A DNA stretch of 38,473 nucleotides, taken from Comamonadaceae bacterium. GTDB taxonomy: Bacteria; Pseudomonadota; Gammaproteobacteria; Burkholderiales; Burkholderiaceae_C. Shown here in pieces: positions 25,001-32,918 of this stretch (the stretch's first letter is position 1; every line of letters starts with the position of its first letter). The DNA is taken from positions 1 through 38,473 of the forward strand of contig CANHSE010000003.1 of assembly GCA_947463025.1 (NCBI GenBank). The letters run 5' to 3'. The position numbers and the translations under genes are program-made. The notes beneath the pieces are model-generated. The model was not told the DNA's origin. It searched no databases and saw only the letters and a program-made list of their open reading frames with translations.

Positions 25001-25867
25001 TCAACGCAACTCTTTGAGCACCGAGTCCACGGTGAGCTTCTCGGCCCGCAAGCCGACGAACTTGTTGACGAAGGCCAATAAGGTCGCATTGCGCACACCG
25101 ACGGCCACGGCCAGGGCATCGGTCAGGTCCTTCAGGATCACGGTGCGCAGCGTCAGCACCAGCCCGGGGTCGTCCTGCAGGATCCGGCGCACCTCGAACT
25201 CGTCCCGGTAGGCACCCATGACCTGCCCGCGCCGCACGGCATCGATTACCGCCTCCCAGCTGGAGTAGGTGACGATGCGGGCGCGGGGGAAATGGCGCGG
25301 TGCGAAATCTGCAAACGAGGAGTTGGCGATGACCGCCAGCGACCCCTCGAAATTGCGAATGACCTGGGACAGCGTCCGCTCACGCAGAAGTGCGGCGAAC
25401 TCGACTCGATGCAGCAAGAGCGCGTGGTTCAGCCTCAGGTAGGGATCGGAGAAATGCACTGACAAGGCACGCGCCAGGGTGTGCGAGAGCTTGCTGATGC
25501 CCAGATCCGCCCCTCCACGCGCCACGAACTCGACCACCTCGTTGAAGCTGCGCGGCGACCGGTCGATGCGCAGCGTCACGCCCAGCTCGCCGGCCAGCTG
25601 CTGCGCCATCCGCACATCGCTGCCGACCAGGCGGTTGTTCTTCATGTGGAAAAACGGCGGCGTGTCGGTGGCGGCCATGGCAACGACGAGCTCGCCCCGG
25701 TGCAAGATGGCCCCGATATCGGCGGCCACCAGATCGCCTTGCGGCAGCCGCACCATGGGGGCATGGGGCTGGGCCTGAGCCTGGGCCCAGCTGCCCGGAG
25801 CGGCCGCCCAGCCCCCGAGCAGCCAGCCGGCCATGACGGCCAGGCCTTGCCGGCGCTGCGTCCTCAC
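25001..25867 (-). CDS. Family-3 periplasmic solute-binding protein (amino-acid type)
   Basis: The 288-residue protein has a signal peptide (MRTQRRQGLAVMAGWLLGG, likely cut after SWA or AQA) and one SBP_bac_3 domain. Typical landmarks are RGELVVAMAATDTPPFF, GSDVRMAQQLAGELGV and the ADLGISKLSHTLARALSVHFSDPY region, whose Arg normally binds the alpha-carboxylate of an amino acid; AYRDEFE may give the acidic ligand for the amino group. The start is GTG 25867, with GGAGG 7 bases before it and a GTGA overlap with the small upstream gene; the longer open frame has no such site. No ABC permease or ATPase is encoded nearby, so the partner is unknown. Confidence 0.85.
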   Translation of the reverse strand: MRTQRRQGLAVMAGWLLGGWAAAPGSWAQAQAQPHAPMVRLPQGDLVAADIGAILHRGELVVAMAATDTPPFFHMKNNRLVGSDVRMAQQLAGELGVTLRIDRSPRSFNEVVEFVARGGADLGISKLSHTLARALSVHFSDPYLRLNHALLLHRVEFAALLRERTLSQVIRNFEGSLAVIANSSFADFAPRHFPRARIVTYSSWEAVIDAVRRGQVMGAYRDEFEVRRILQDDPGLVLTLRTVILKDLTDALAVAVGVRNATLLAFVNKFVGLRAEKLTVDSVLKELR

Positions 25868-26085
25868 GGCCGCCCCTCCGGCCCACCCGCCCGCCCCGCG
25901 CTCGCTGGCTTCGCGGCGGATGGGGCGGCCTGGGCCGCAGGCATCACCGGGGCCGCAGCGGCCGGGACCGGCGCGAGCCGATGACCCAGCTGGATCCCCA
26001 GCAAGAATGCCAGGACCAGCAAGGTGAGCAAGCTCAAGCACGCCAGCAGCAGAAGACGGGGGGTCAGGCTGAATCGGTAGTCCAT
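25864..26085 (-). CDS. Small single-helix membrane protein, unknown
   Basis: This 73-residue protein has a short positive N-terminus (MDYRFSLTPR), one strongly hydrophobic helix (about residues 10-32) and a 40-residue tail of Ala, Pro and Gly without clear fold. It is not recognised. It begins 20 bases after the PAAR-like gene and its stop overlaps the GTG of the binding-protein gene, so it is translated in the same run of genes. The frame matters because it explains the start of its neighbour. The tail probably faces the periplasm and could tether or guide the binding protein. The ribosome site is weak (GAGAG). Confidence 0.65.
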   Translation of the reverse strand: MDYRFSLTPRLLLLACLSLLTLLVLAFLLGIQLGHRLAPVPAAAAPVMPAAQAAPSAAKPASAGRAGGPEGRP

Positions 26086-26105
26086 GAAAGGGCTCTCGCT
26101 CGGGT

Positions 26106-26492
26106 TCAGGGAACGGCCACTGTGAATTGGCCGGGCATGTCGATGCCGATGACGCCGCCCCAGTTGCATGCCAGCTTGGAGCTGTTGTTCAGGGCCGGCA
26201 GGTTGCCGATCAGAACGGTGGGCGAGCCCGGCGACCAGGGCGCGGTCGTCATCGGCAGGCAGGGCATGGGCACCAGGCTGCCCATGGCGGCCGCCGTGGC
26301 CGCCGCCACCATCGGATTGCCCATCGAGCGGCACATGACAAAGGGCAGCACATTGACCAGCGGCTGGTTGTCCATGACGGTGGCCGCCGGTGTGCCGGTG
26401 AACACGCCGTGCTGGGGCACCACCATCAAGGTGGACGGCGCGGTGCCAAACGAGCAGCGGGTGAGCGCCCCGGCGCAGACTTGTTGCCCCAT
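26106..26492 (-). CDS. PAAR-like protein (DUF4280), T6SS spike tip
   Basis: The 128-residue protein matches DUF4280 PAAR-like proteins over its whole length: QQVCAGALTRCSFGTAPS at the start, VMDNQPLVNVLPFVMC in the middle, and PMPCLPMTTAPWSPGSPTVLIG with PALNNSSKLACNWGG near the end. Five cysteines could build the metal-bound tip, as the His/Cys residues do in classical PAAR proteins. It should cap the VgrG trimer. No toxin domain is fused. It starts 1 base after the stop of the MORN-repeat gene. Confidence 0.9.
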   Translation of the reverse strand: MGQQVCAGALTRCSFGTAPSTLMVVPQHGVFTGTPAATVMDNQPLVNVLPFVMCRSMGNPMVAAATAAAMGSLVPMPCLPMTTAPWSPGSPTVLIGNLPALNNSSKLACNWGGVIGIDMPGQFTVAVP

Positions 26493-26493
26493 C

Positions 26494-27180
26494 TCAGTCG
26501 CCCCTCACGATCCGCAGCAGCCGCTCCAGCGTCGAGGGCGCGCTCTGGGCCGCAACGGTCGGCGCACCCGACGCGGACGGCCGCTGAGGCGCCCCCAGAG
26601 GTACGCCCAGTCGGTAATGGACTTCTTCGATCAACTGGCCCTCGGGCCCGTAGCGACGCACAGGTCCGTGCAGAAGGTTGGCCCGGTAGGTGCAGGTCTG
26701 CATGACGGCGCCGTCGGTCGTGAAGTCGGTGGACGGGCCCTCCAGCAGACCCGCGCGGTAATGCGACAGCCGGATGCGGCGCCCTTCGTGCAGCAGCTCG
26801 CAGGGGCCATCGAGCTGACCGGCCCGGTAATGCAGACGCGCGCTAGGCCGGCCCGCGGCGTCGAAAGCGACGCTGGCGCCATGCAACTGGCCTTGCACAT
26901 ACTGGTGTTGCGCGGCGCAGCGACCGTCGACAAACACCTTCATCACGCCATGAGGCCGTCCGCCCGCATAGCTGCAGCTTTGCTGCAGACCCCCATTGGC
27001 GTCGTGCACCGTCATCGGCCCGTGCAGCTTGCCTGCCTGGTAGTGAGCCCGCACGAGGAGCGTGCCGTCGTCGGCGTACTGCTCCAGCGGCCCGTCCAGC
27101 ATCCCCGCGCGCCGGGCGCAACGCAGGACGGGGCGGCCCAGAGCGTTGTGCTGTTCGAGGGGGACGGTCGGTGCGTCCAT
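26494..27180 (-). CDS. MORN/YwqK-repeat protein linked to VgrG
   Basis: The 228-residue protein consists mainly of seven complete repeats and one partial repeat of about 22-24 residues with the pattern Y-x-x-G-x-L-x-G-P and a later D/E-G (for example YQAGKLHGP, YRAGQLDGP, YRAGLLEGP), from about residue 23 to 195, then a Pro/Ser/Ala tail. This is the MORN-variant seen in proteins annotated as YwqK-family antitoxins. There is no signal peptide. Its place between vgrG and the PAAR-like gene, 2 bases after vgrG, suggests a role in loading or assembling the spike or as an immunity protein; no toxin is encoded beside it, so the antitoxin label should not be taken literally. Confidence 0.8.
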   Translation of the reverse strand: MDAPTVPLEQHNALGRPVLRCARRAGMLDGPLEQYADDGTLLVRAHYQAGKLHGPMTVHDANGGLQQSCSYAGGRPHGVMKVFVDGRCAAQHQYVQGQLHGASVAFDAAGRPSARLHYRAGQLDGPCELLHEGRRIRLSHYRAGLLEGPSTDFTTDGAVMQTCTYRANLLHGPVRRYGPEGQLIEEVHYRLGVPLGAPQRPSASGAPTVAAQSAPSTLERLLRIVRGD

Positions 27181-27182
27181 GC

Positions 27183-29150
27183 TCAGTTCACCTTCACCAT
27201 CGCGCCCTTGAGCGTCAGCACCGCGCCGGCCTCGACGTTGTGCGACGCGTCGGCCTTGCTGCCGATCATGGGCGCAGCCAACGCGATCTCGGTGCCGCCT
27301 TGCTGCTGCAACTTCACGCCGGCCTTGGCGGTCAAGTTGGTGCCGGACTCCAGGTTCAGGTCGGTGCCGCTCTTGATCACCCAGGCGGTGCCCGATTGCA
27401 GCTGCGCGTCGGCGTTGGTCTTGAGCGTGAGCGCGCCGCCCACGGTGATCGTGAGCTTGCCGTCCACCTTGAGCTCGTAGTCGCCGCTGACGGTATGCCG
27501 AAAAGCCGCCCGGCTGGTGTGGCTCTCGTCGCCCGTCACATCGACCGTGCGGGCGCCCTTGACCGTGTGCGTCTCCTGCCCCTTCTTTAACTCCAGGCTG
27601 CGGTCGCCCTCCTCCAGCACATGCACCTCGCCACCCTTTTTCAGGGTCGTCGACAGGCCGTTCTCGATTTCGACCGTCATGTCCTTTTGCGCATGCAGGT
27701 AAAAGGCCTCGGCGTCCTTCTTGTCCTCCAGGCGCAGCTCGTTGCCGGCCTGTCCCTGCTTGGACGAACGGGTACGCAGCACGGTCTGCGTCTGTGCGTC
27801 TGGCAAGGTCACGGGTGTCGCGTTCTCGCCGTTGTAGACGCACCCTGTCACCAGCGGGCGCTGCGGATCGCCATTGAGGTAGCTCACCACCACCTCCTGG
27901 CCCACGCGCGGCAGCACCAGCGCGCCAAAGCCGTTGCCCGCAAAGGACTGCGCCACGCGGATCCAGCTCGAACTCTGGTCGTCGCCCTGGCCCTGACGGT
28001 CCCACGGAAACTGCACCTTGATGCGTCCGTACTTGTCCGTCCAGATCTCCTCCCCGCTGGGGCCGACCACCCGCGCGGTTTCGCAGCCCGAGGCGCGCGG
28101 CAGCGCCGTGACCAGCGCCGCGCGAAACGGCACGCTCGCCGGGAAGGCTTCAAAGACGTTGGCATAGCCTTCGTCACTAACCTGGTGACGCACCCGCTGC
28201 AGCACGTAGTTCGTGTTCAGTGCGCCCACAAAATGGTCCTGAAGGCCAAAGCGGGTGCCCGCCGCCAGTGCGTAGGCAAAGCTCTCACCCGCGACGATCT
28301 GGGCCTGCACCTGACTGGCCTCCACCCGCAGACGCGCGCGGTTTGCGCCCGCGGACACCGAGGCATGCCCCGTCGCGAACTCGTAGAAGCCGCCCGCGCC
28401 GCCGGACGCACTGTGGCTGCCGGCCAACGACGTGCTGGGCTTCTCGAAGTCGTAGTCGTCGGCGGTGGCCTGCTTGAGGGCCAGCTGCCGCTCGCGCCGG
28501 AAGCGGGTGACGGCATCCAGCGGCCGGCTCGCGCCATAGACGGGCAAAAAGCGCAGCGAGGCAGCGCCGGCGCAATCGGCAAACGCCGAGTTCGCATCCG
28601 CCAGCACCAGGGTGTGCCCGCCCGCTGCAAACGTGAAGAAATAAAAGATCCCCGCCTGCTCCATCAGGCGAGAGATGAATTCCAGCGCGGACTCGTCGTA
28701 CTGCACGCAGTAGTCCAGCGCTGGATAGCTGCCACTGAGTTGGGCGCGAAAGGGAATGTTCGCCTCCTGCAAGACGGCCTGCACGATCGCGTCCACCGAC
28801 TTCGCCTGGTAGATGCGCCGGTCGCGGGACCACCGCAGCAGCGACAGGCGGGGCTCCACCTGCGCCTCGTAGGTGGCGAAGTCGCGATCGAACCCGCTGT
28901 GGACAAAGCGGGTACACAGACCATGCAGGTAGCGCTTGGGCGCGCTGCCGGCCTGCAGCGTCAGCGTGATCTCCTGCCCCACGATGTCGGCCGGGTCCAG
29001 ACCGGGGTTGCCCGAGCGCATGAATACGTGGAAGCCAAACAACTCGCTCAGGCCCTCGCTGCCTTGCAACGCGTCCACCAGCAGGTCGTCCGCCCCGAAG
29101 GGCGTGGCGACCGTGACCATCCGCCCCGCCTGCGTGAACCCGGATCTCAT
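27183..29150 (-). CDS. vgrG: Type VI secretion system spike protein VgrG (TssI)
   Basis: The 655-residue protein forms the trimeric needle tip. The gp27-like part covers about residues 5-340 (QAKSVDAIVQAVLQEA, EFISRLMEQAGIFYFF), the gp5-like OB domain about 360-440 (WTDKYGRIKVQFPWDRQG, then SYLNGDPQRPLVTGCVYN), and the beta-helix repeats about 455-655 (KKDAEAFYLHAQKDM and T-x-L-K repeats). Length is that of a plain VgrG without a toxin extension. Its start overlaps the clpV stop (ATGA) and the MORN gene follows after 2 bases. Confidence 0.96.
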   Translation of the reverse strand: MRSGFTQAGRMVTVATPFGADDLLVDALQGSEGLSELFGFHVFMRSGNPGLDPADIVGQEITLTLQAGSAPKRYLHGLCTRFVHSGFDRDFATYEAQVEPRLSLLRWSRDRRIYQAKSVDAIVQAVLQEANIPFRAQLSGSYPALDYCVQYDESALEFISRLMEQAGIFYFFTFAAGGHTLVLADANSAFADCAGAASLRFLPVYGASRPLDAVTRFRRERQLALKQATADDYDFEKPSTSLAGSHSASGGAGGFYEFATGHASVSAGANRARLRVEASQVQAQIVAGESFAYALAAGTRFGLQDHFVGALNTNYVLQRVRHQVSDEGYANVFEAFPASVPFRAALVTALPRASGCETARVVGPSGEEIWTDKYGRIKVQFPWDRQGQGDDQSSSWIRVAQSFAGNGFGALVLPRVGQEVVVSYLNGDPQRPLVTGCVYNGENATPVTLPDAQTQTVLRTRSSKQGQAGNELRLEDKKDAEAFYLHAQKDMTVEIENGLSTTLKKGGEVHVLEEGDRSLELKKGQETHTVKGARTVDVTGDESHTSRAAFRHTVSGDYELKVDGKLTITVGGALTLKTNADAQLQSGTAWVIKSGTDLNLESGTNLTAKAGVKLQQQGGTEIALAAPMIGSKADASHNVEAGAVLTLKGAMVKVN

Positions 29151-31879
29151 GCCGAAGGTCCTCCTGGCTGCAAGGGGGCGTCACGGAAGTCGTAGGTGAA
29201 CTGGCCCTCGGGGGACACCCCCATGCGCACCGCATCGAAGGGCCGGTGCTCGCACATGCGCTCGAGCACCATGGACGACAGCTGCGGCAACACGGTTTGC
29301 GTGAGGATGAAATCGATGTTGCGCGCACCCGAGTCCACCTCGGTGCAGCGCGCGGTGATGCTGTCGGTGACCGCGTCGTCCCAGGTGAAGGTGCTGTGGT
29401 GGTTGTCGGCAAAGCGCCGGGCCAGATGTCCCAGCTTCAGGCCGACGATGCGCTGGACCTGTGCGTCCCCCAGAGGGTAGTAGGGCACCAGCACCAACCG
29501 TCCAAGGAAGGCAGGACTGAACTGGCGCATCAGGTGAGGCCGCAACCGCTCCACCAGTTGCACGGGATCTGGGCGCCGCCCACCCTCGCAGGCCTGCGTG
29601 ATCACGTCCTGCGCCGCGTTCGACGTCAGCAGAATCAGGGTGTTGCGAAAGTCGATCGTGACGCCCTCGCCGTCCTCCATCGATCCCTTGTCGAAGACCT
29701 GGAAAAACAGCTCCAACACGTCGGGATGGGCCTTCTCCATCTCGTCGAGCAGCACCACGCTGTACGGACGACGCCGCACCGCCTCGGTCAACACCCCGCC
29801 CTTGCCGTAGCCCACATAGCCGGGGGGTGCGCCCTTGAGACTGGAGACCGAGTGCGCCTCCTGGAACTCCGACAGATTGATCACGATCATGTTGCGCTCG
29901 CCGCCATACAGGGTGTCGGCCAGCGCGCAGGCCGTCTCGGTCTTGCCCACGCCGCTGGGGCCCACCAGCATGAACACGCCCACCGGCTTGCCCGGATCGT
30001 CCAGGTCGGCGCGGAAGGTGCGCACCCGGCGCGCGATCGCATCGAGCGCCGCGTCCTGTCCGACCACGCGCTCGGACAGCGTCTCGCGCAGGTGCAGCAC
30101 CGTGTGGATCTCGTCGGCCATCATCTTGCCCACCGGGATGCCGGTCCAACTCGAGATGACGTCCGCGACCCCATGGGCGTCGACATACAGGGGCACCAGC
30201 GGCTCGTCGGCCTGAATCGCCTCCAACCCTTTTTGCAGCCGCTGCAATTGGGCGGCCCGTGAGGCGCGCTCCTCGTCCTCTCCAGCCTCGCCCTCCCCGA
30301 TCTTGGATTGCGCGCCTTGGGCGATCTCGCGACGCAAGGCCAGGATCTCCTGCACGGCGCGGCGTTCATCCACCAGCTTGGCCGTCAATTGCGTCTGCCG
30401 CGCCTGGTGACCCGCCAGCAGGGCCTGCAGCTCGCGGATCTGCGCGCCACGCTCCTCGCCGCGCGCGTGCGCCTGCTGCGCCAGGCGCAACTCCTCGGTG
30501 CACAGCGCGATGTCGCGGCCCGCGGCCTCCAGCTGCCAGGGCTCGCCCGACAGGCCGACTGCCACACGGGCGCACGCTGTGTCCAGCACGCTGATCGCCT
30601 TGTCTGGCAACTGGCGGCCCGAGATGTAGCGATGCGACAGACGCACCGCATCCTGAACCGCCGTGTCCAGAATCTCGACGCCGTGGTGACGCTCGAGGGT
30701 GGCGGTCATCCCCCGCAGCATGTCCACGGCGACGTCCGGCACCGGCTCCTCCACCTTCACCACCTGAAACCTGCGGGCCAGGGCGGGATCGCGCTCGACG
30801 TATTTCTTGTATTCGGCCCAGGTGGTGGCCGCGATGGTGCGCAACTCGCCACGGGCCAGGGCCGGCTTGAGCAGATTGGCCGCATCGCCCTGCCCCTCGG
30901 CACCGCCCGCGCCGATCAGCTGGTGGGCCTCGTCGATGAACAAGATGATGGGCGTGGCGCAGGCCCGCACCTCGGCGATCACAGATTTCAGGCGGTTTTC
31001 GAACTCGCCCTTGAGCCCGGCCCCCGCCTGCAACAGGCCCAGGTCCAGGGTGCGCACCGTCACCCCCGCCAGCGCTGGCGGCACGCGCCCCTGCACCACG
31101 CGCTGGGCAAAGCCCTCGACCACCGCGGTCTTGCCCACGCCCGCCTCGCCGGTGAGGATCGGGTTGTTCTGGCGCCGCCGCAGCAGGATGTCGATGATCT
31201 GGCGGATCTCCGCGTCGCGCCCGCGTATCGGGTCGATCCGTCCTTCACGCGCCTGCGCCGTGAGGTCGATCGTGAACTGCTCCAGCGACGGCGTGCTGCC
31301 CCCCTGCGCAGACGGCGCCTGCGGCATCCGTCCGACCGCTTGTGACGGCGCGGTCATCGCAGCGGGCGAGTTGGCGGCGCCGCCAGGCGCCGCAGCCCCC
31401 GCGTCCTCCGACGAAAAGGACAAGAGCCCGGCCAGCTCTTGGCGCAAGGTCTCGCGCGGGATCTCCAACAAGGCCGGTGCGATCTCCAGCAGCGCACCGC
31501 GCAGGCTGTCCACCTCCAGCAGCGCCAGCATGACCGTGCCTGAACGCACCTGCTGCTGCCCCAGCAGCATCGCACTGAGAAGCCAGGCCTCCTGAAACAG
31601 CGGCGCGAAGTGCGGGGACAGCGCCGGCGTGCGGCCGTTGCCCCGCTTGAAGCGGTCCACGTTCTCCTGTAACTGGCCCGTGATGGCCGTGGCGTCCAGG
31701 TCGAAGCGGCGCAACACCTGCTGGACGTCGGGCGCAGGCGCCTCCAGCAGCGCCAGCAGCAGGTGCTCGAGCTCCACGTTGTAGTGCGTGTGCTGCACGC
31801 ACAACTCGGCTGCCCGGGTCATCGCGCGTTTGCACTCCGGGTTGAGACGAGACAGCAGCGTGCGGATGTCAATGTCCAT
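29147..31879 (-). CDS. clpV: Type VI secretion system ATPase ClpV (TssH)
   Basis: The 910-residue AAA+ protein disassembles the contracted TssBC sheath. An N-terminal Clp-N domain (about 1-150) is followed by an Ala/Gly/Pro-rich linker (155-198), AAA domain 1 with Walker A GEAGVGKT (244-251) and Walker B ILFIDEAH (312-319), a coiled-coil middle region (about 450-555), and AAA domain 2 with Walker A GPSGVGKT (640-647) and Walker B VVLLDEME (708-715). The T6SS-type C-terminus is present. All ATPase motifs are intact. The start ATG 31879 lies inside the end of tssG (11-base overlap); the longer open frame upstream is tssG sequence in another phase. Confidence 0.97.
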   Translation of the reverse strand: MDIDIRTLLSRLNPECKRAMTRAAELCVQHTHYNVELEHLLLALLEAPAPDVQQVLRRFDLDATAITGQLQENVDRFKRGNGRTPALSPHFAPLFQEAWLLSAMLLGQQQVRSGTVMLALLEVDSLRGALLEIAPALLEIPRETLRQELAGLLSFSSEDAGAAAPGGAANSPAAMTAPSQAVGRMPQAPSAQGGSTPSLEQFTIDLTAQAREGRIDPIRGRDAEIRQIIDILLRRRQNNPILTGEAGVGKTAVVEGFAQRVVQGRVPPALAGVTVRTLDLGLLQAGAGLKGEFENRLKSVIAEVRACATPIILFIDEAHQLIGAGGAEGQGDAANLLKPALARGELRTIAATTWAEYKKYVERDPALARRFQVVKVEEPVPDVAVDMLRGMTATLERHHGVEILDTAVQDAVRLSHRYISGRQLPDKAISVLDTACARVAVGLSGEPWQLEAAGRDIALCTEELRLAQQAHARGEERGAQIRELQALLAGHQARQTQLTAKLVDERRAVQEILALRREIAQGAQSKIGEGEAGEDEERASRAAQLQRLQKGLEAIQADEPLVPLYVDAHGVADVISSWTGIPVGKMMADEIHTVLHLRETLSERVVGQDAALDAIARRVRTFRADLDDPGKPVGVFMLVGPSGVGKTETACALADTLYGGERNMIVINLSEFQEAHSVSSLKGAPPGYVGYGKGGVLTEAVRRRPYSVVLLDEMEKAHPDVLELFFQVFDKGSMEDGEGVTIDFRNTLILLTSNAAQDVITQACEGGRRPDPVQLVERLRPHLMRQFSPAFLGRLVLVPYYPLGDAQVQRIVGLKLGHLARRFADNHHSTFTWDDAVTDSITARCTEVDSGARNIDFILTQTVLPQLSSMVLERMCEHRPFDAVRMGVSPEGQFTYDFRDAPLQPGGPSA

Positions 31880-32918
31880 GAGCGGCGCCCTGCGAGGAAA
31901 GGAGGAAGCAAGGGCCTTGCACGCGCGCGGCCTCACCGCGGACTGCGCCCCCGCCGAGCCACGCGGACAGGCCCAGGCGAGGCAGGCATCCCTCGGTGGC
32001 AGGCGCGCGCACACCCAGACGGGTTGGCACCGCATCGGCCAGCGACACCCGGAGCTCGACCCGGGTGTCCATCTGCTGGTGGCGTGCGACCAGCCACCCC
32101 AGCAAGCTGTTCAAACGTCCGCCAGGCAGCAAGGCCTGAAACCGCCCGGCATCGAGCGCCGGCATGGACAGCGCAATGCCAGCCAGGGGGTTCCAGATGC
32201 GCGCGCCTAGCGCGCCGGTGCCGCCCAGCGCAGTCCCCGTCGCGCCTGCCGGCGCACCGCGCCCGGCCAGTCGCGCGCGGTCCTGCGGGGCCAGGGCGTA
32301 CCAGGCACCCGCGAAGGCCTGACCCGTCACCGGCATTCCCAAGCGGTCTCGCAGCAGGGCCAGCAGCGACGCCATCGAGCGCGGCGCAGCCCCTTGCAAG
32401 CCCGCGTGGCGCAGCCAGGCCTGTTGCCCGCCGGGCGCGCGGGCGCCCTCGCCACGCCCCAGGCCGGACAGGGCATCGAGCACCCGCAAGGCCGGTGCCC
32501 CGGCCAGCGAACCGGTGGACAAGGCCAGGCGATGCTTGCACCGCCCGCGATACAGGAACCCCAGAAAGCGCTGGTGAAAGACATCCAGGAAGGCCAGGCC
32601 TGCGGGATTTCGTTTGCGCCCCGCCTCCAGCAGCATCTCGGTGAAGGCCACCGGCAAGGGCCCCTGCGCACCCGCCAAGGCCATCACCGGGGAGGACAGG
32701 GTCAGGCGGGGGCCGGGCCGATCGCTGGGCGCGATCGCGTGCACGTCACTGGGCGGGAACCCCAGGCTCACCTGGCCAGCCAGGCGTACCGTCTCGTCCA
32801 GACCCAGCGACGTGCCCACAGGCTCACGATCGGGCTCGGACCTCTCCAACAAGTGCAGGGCCTGGAACAGGTCAAAGTCCTGGGGCTGTTCGATCAAGGT
32901 GGCGATCAGATCAGGCAT
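31869..32918 (-). CDS. tssG: Type VI secretion system baseplate protein TssG
   Basis: The 349-residue protein is a wedge subunit of the baseplate and pairs with TssF. The N-terminal FDLFQALHLLER (about residues 15-26), the VSLGFPPSDVHAI segment and GPLPVAFTEMLLE are the typical conserved parts, and length is normal. The ATG at 32918 overlaps the last 13 bases of tssF; the frame is open further upstream, but that part is tssF. The C-terminal region is rich in Gly/Ala and less conserved. It overlaps clpV by 11 bases. Confidence 0.93.
   Translation of the reverse strand: MPDLIATLIEQPQDFDLFQALHLLERSEPDREPVGTSLGLDETVRLAGQVSLGFPPSDVHAIAPSDRPGPRLTLSSPVMALAGAQGPLPVAFTEMLLEAGRKRNPAGLAFLDVFHQRFLGFLYRGRCKHRLALSTGSLAGAPALRVLDALSGLGRGEGARAPGGQQAWLRHAGLQGAAPRSMASLLALLRDRLGMPVTGQAFAGAWYALAPQDRARLAGRGAPAGATGTALGGTGALGARIWNPLAGIALSMPALDAGRFQALLPGGRLNSLLGWLVARHQQMDTRVELRVSLADAVPTRLGVRAPATEGCLPRLGLSAWLGGGAVRGEAARVQGPCFLLSSQGAAHGH

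Noticed and set aside
26494-27180. Calling the MORN protein a genuine antitoxin (YwqK)
   Set aside because: The name comes from repeat similarity only; no partner toxin is encoded next to it and its position points to the T6SS spike.
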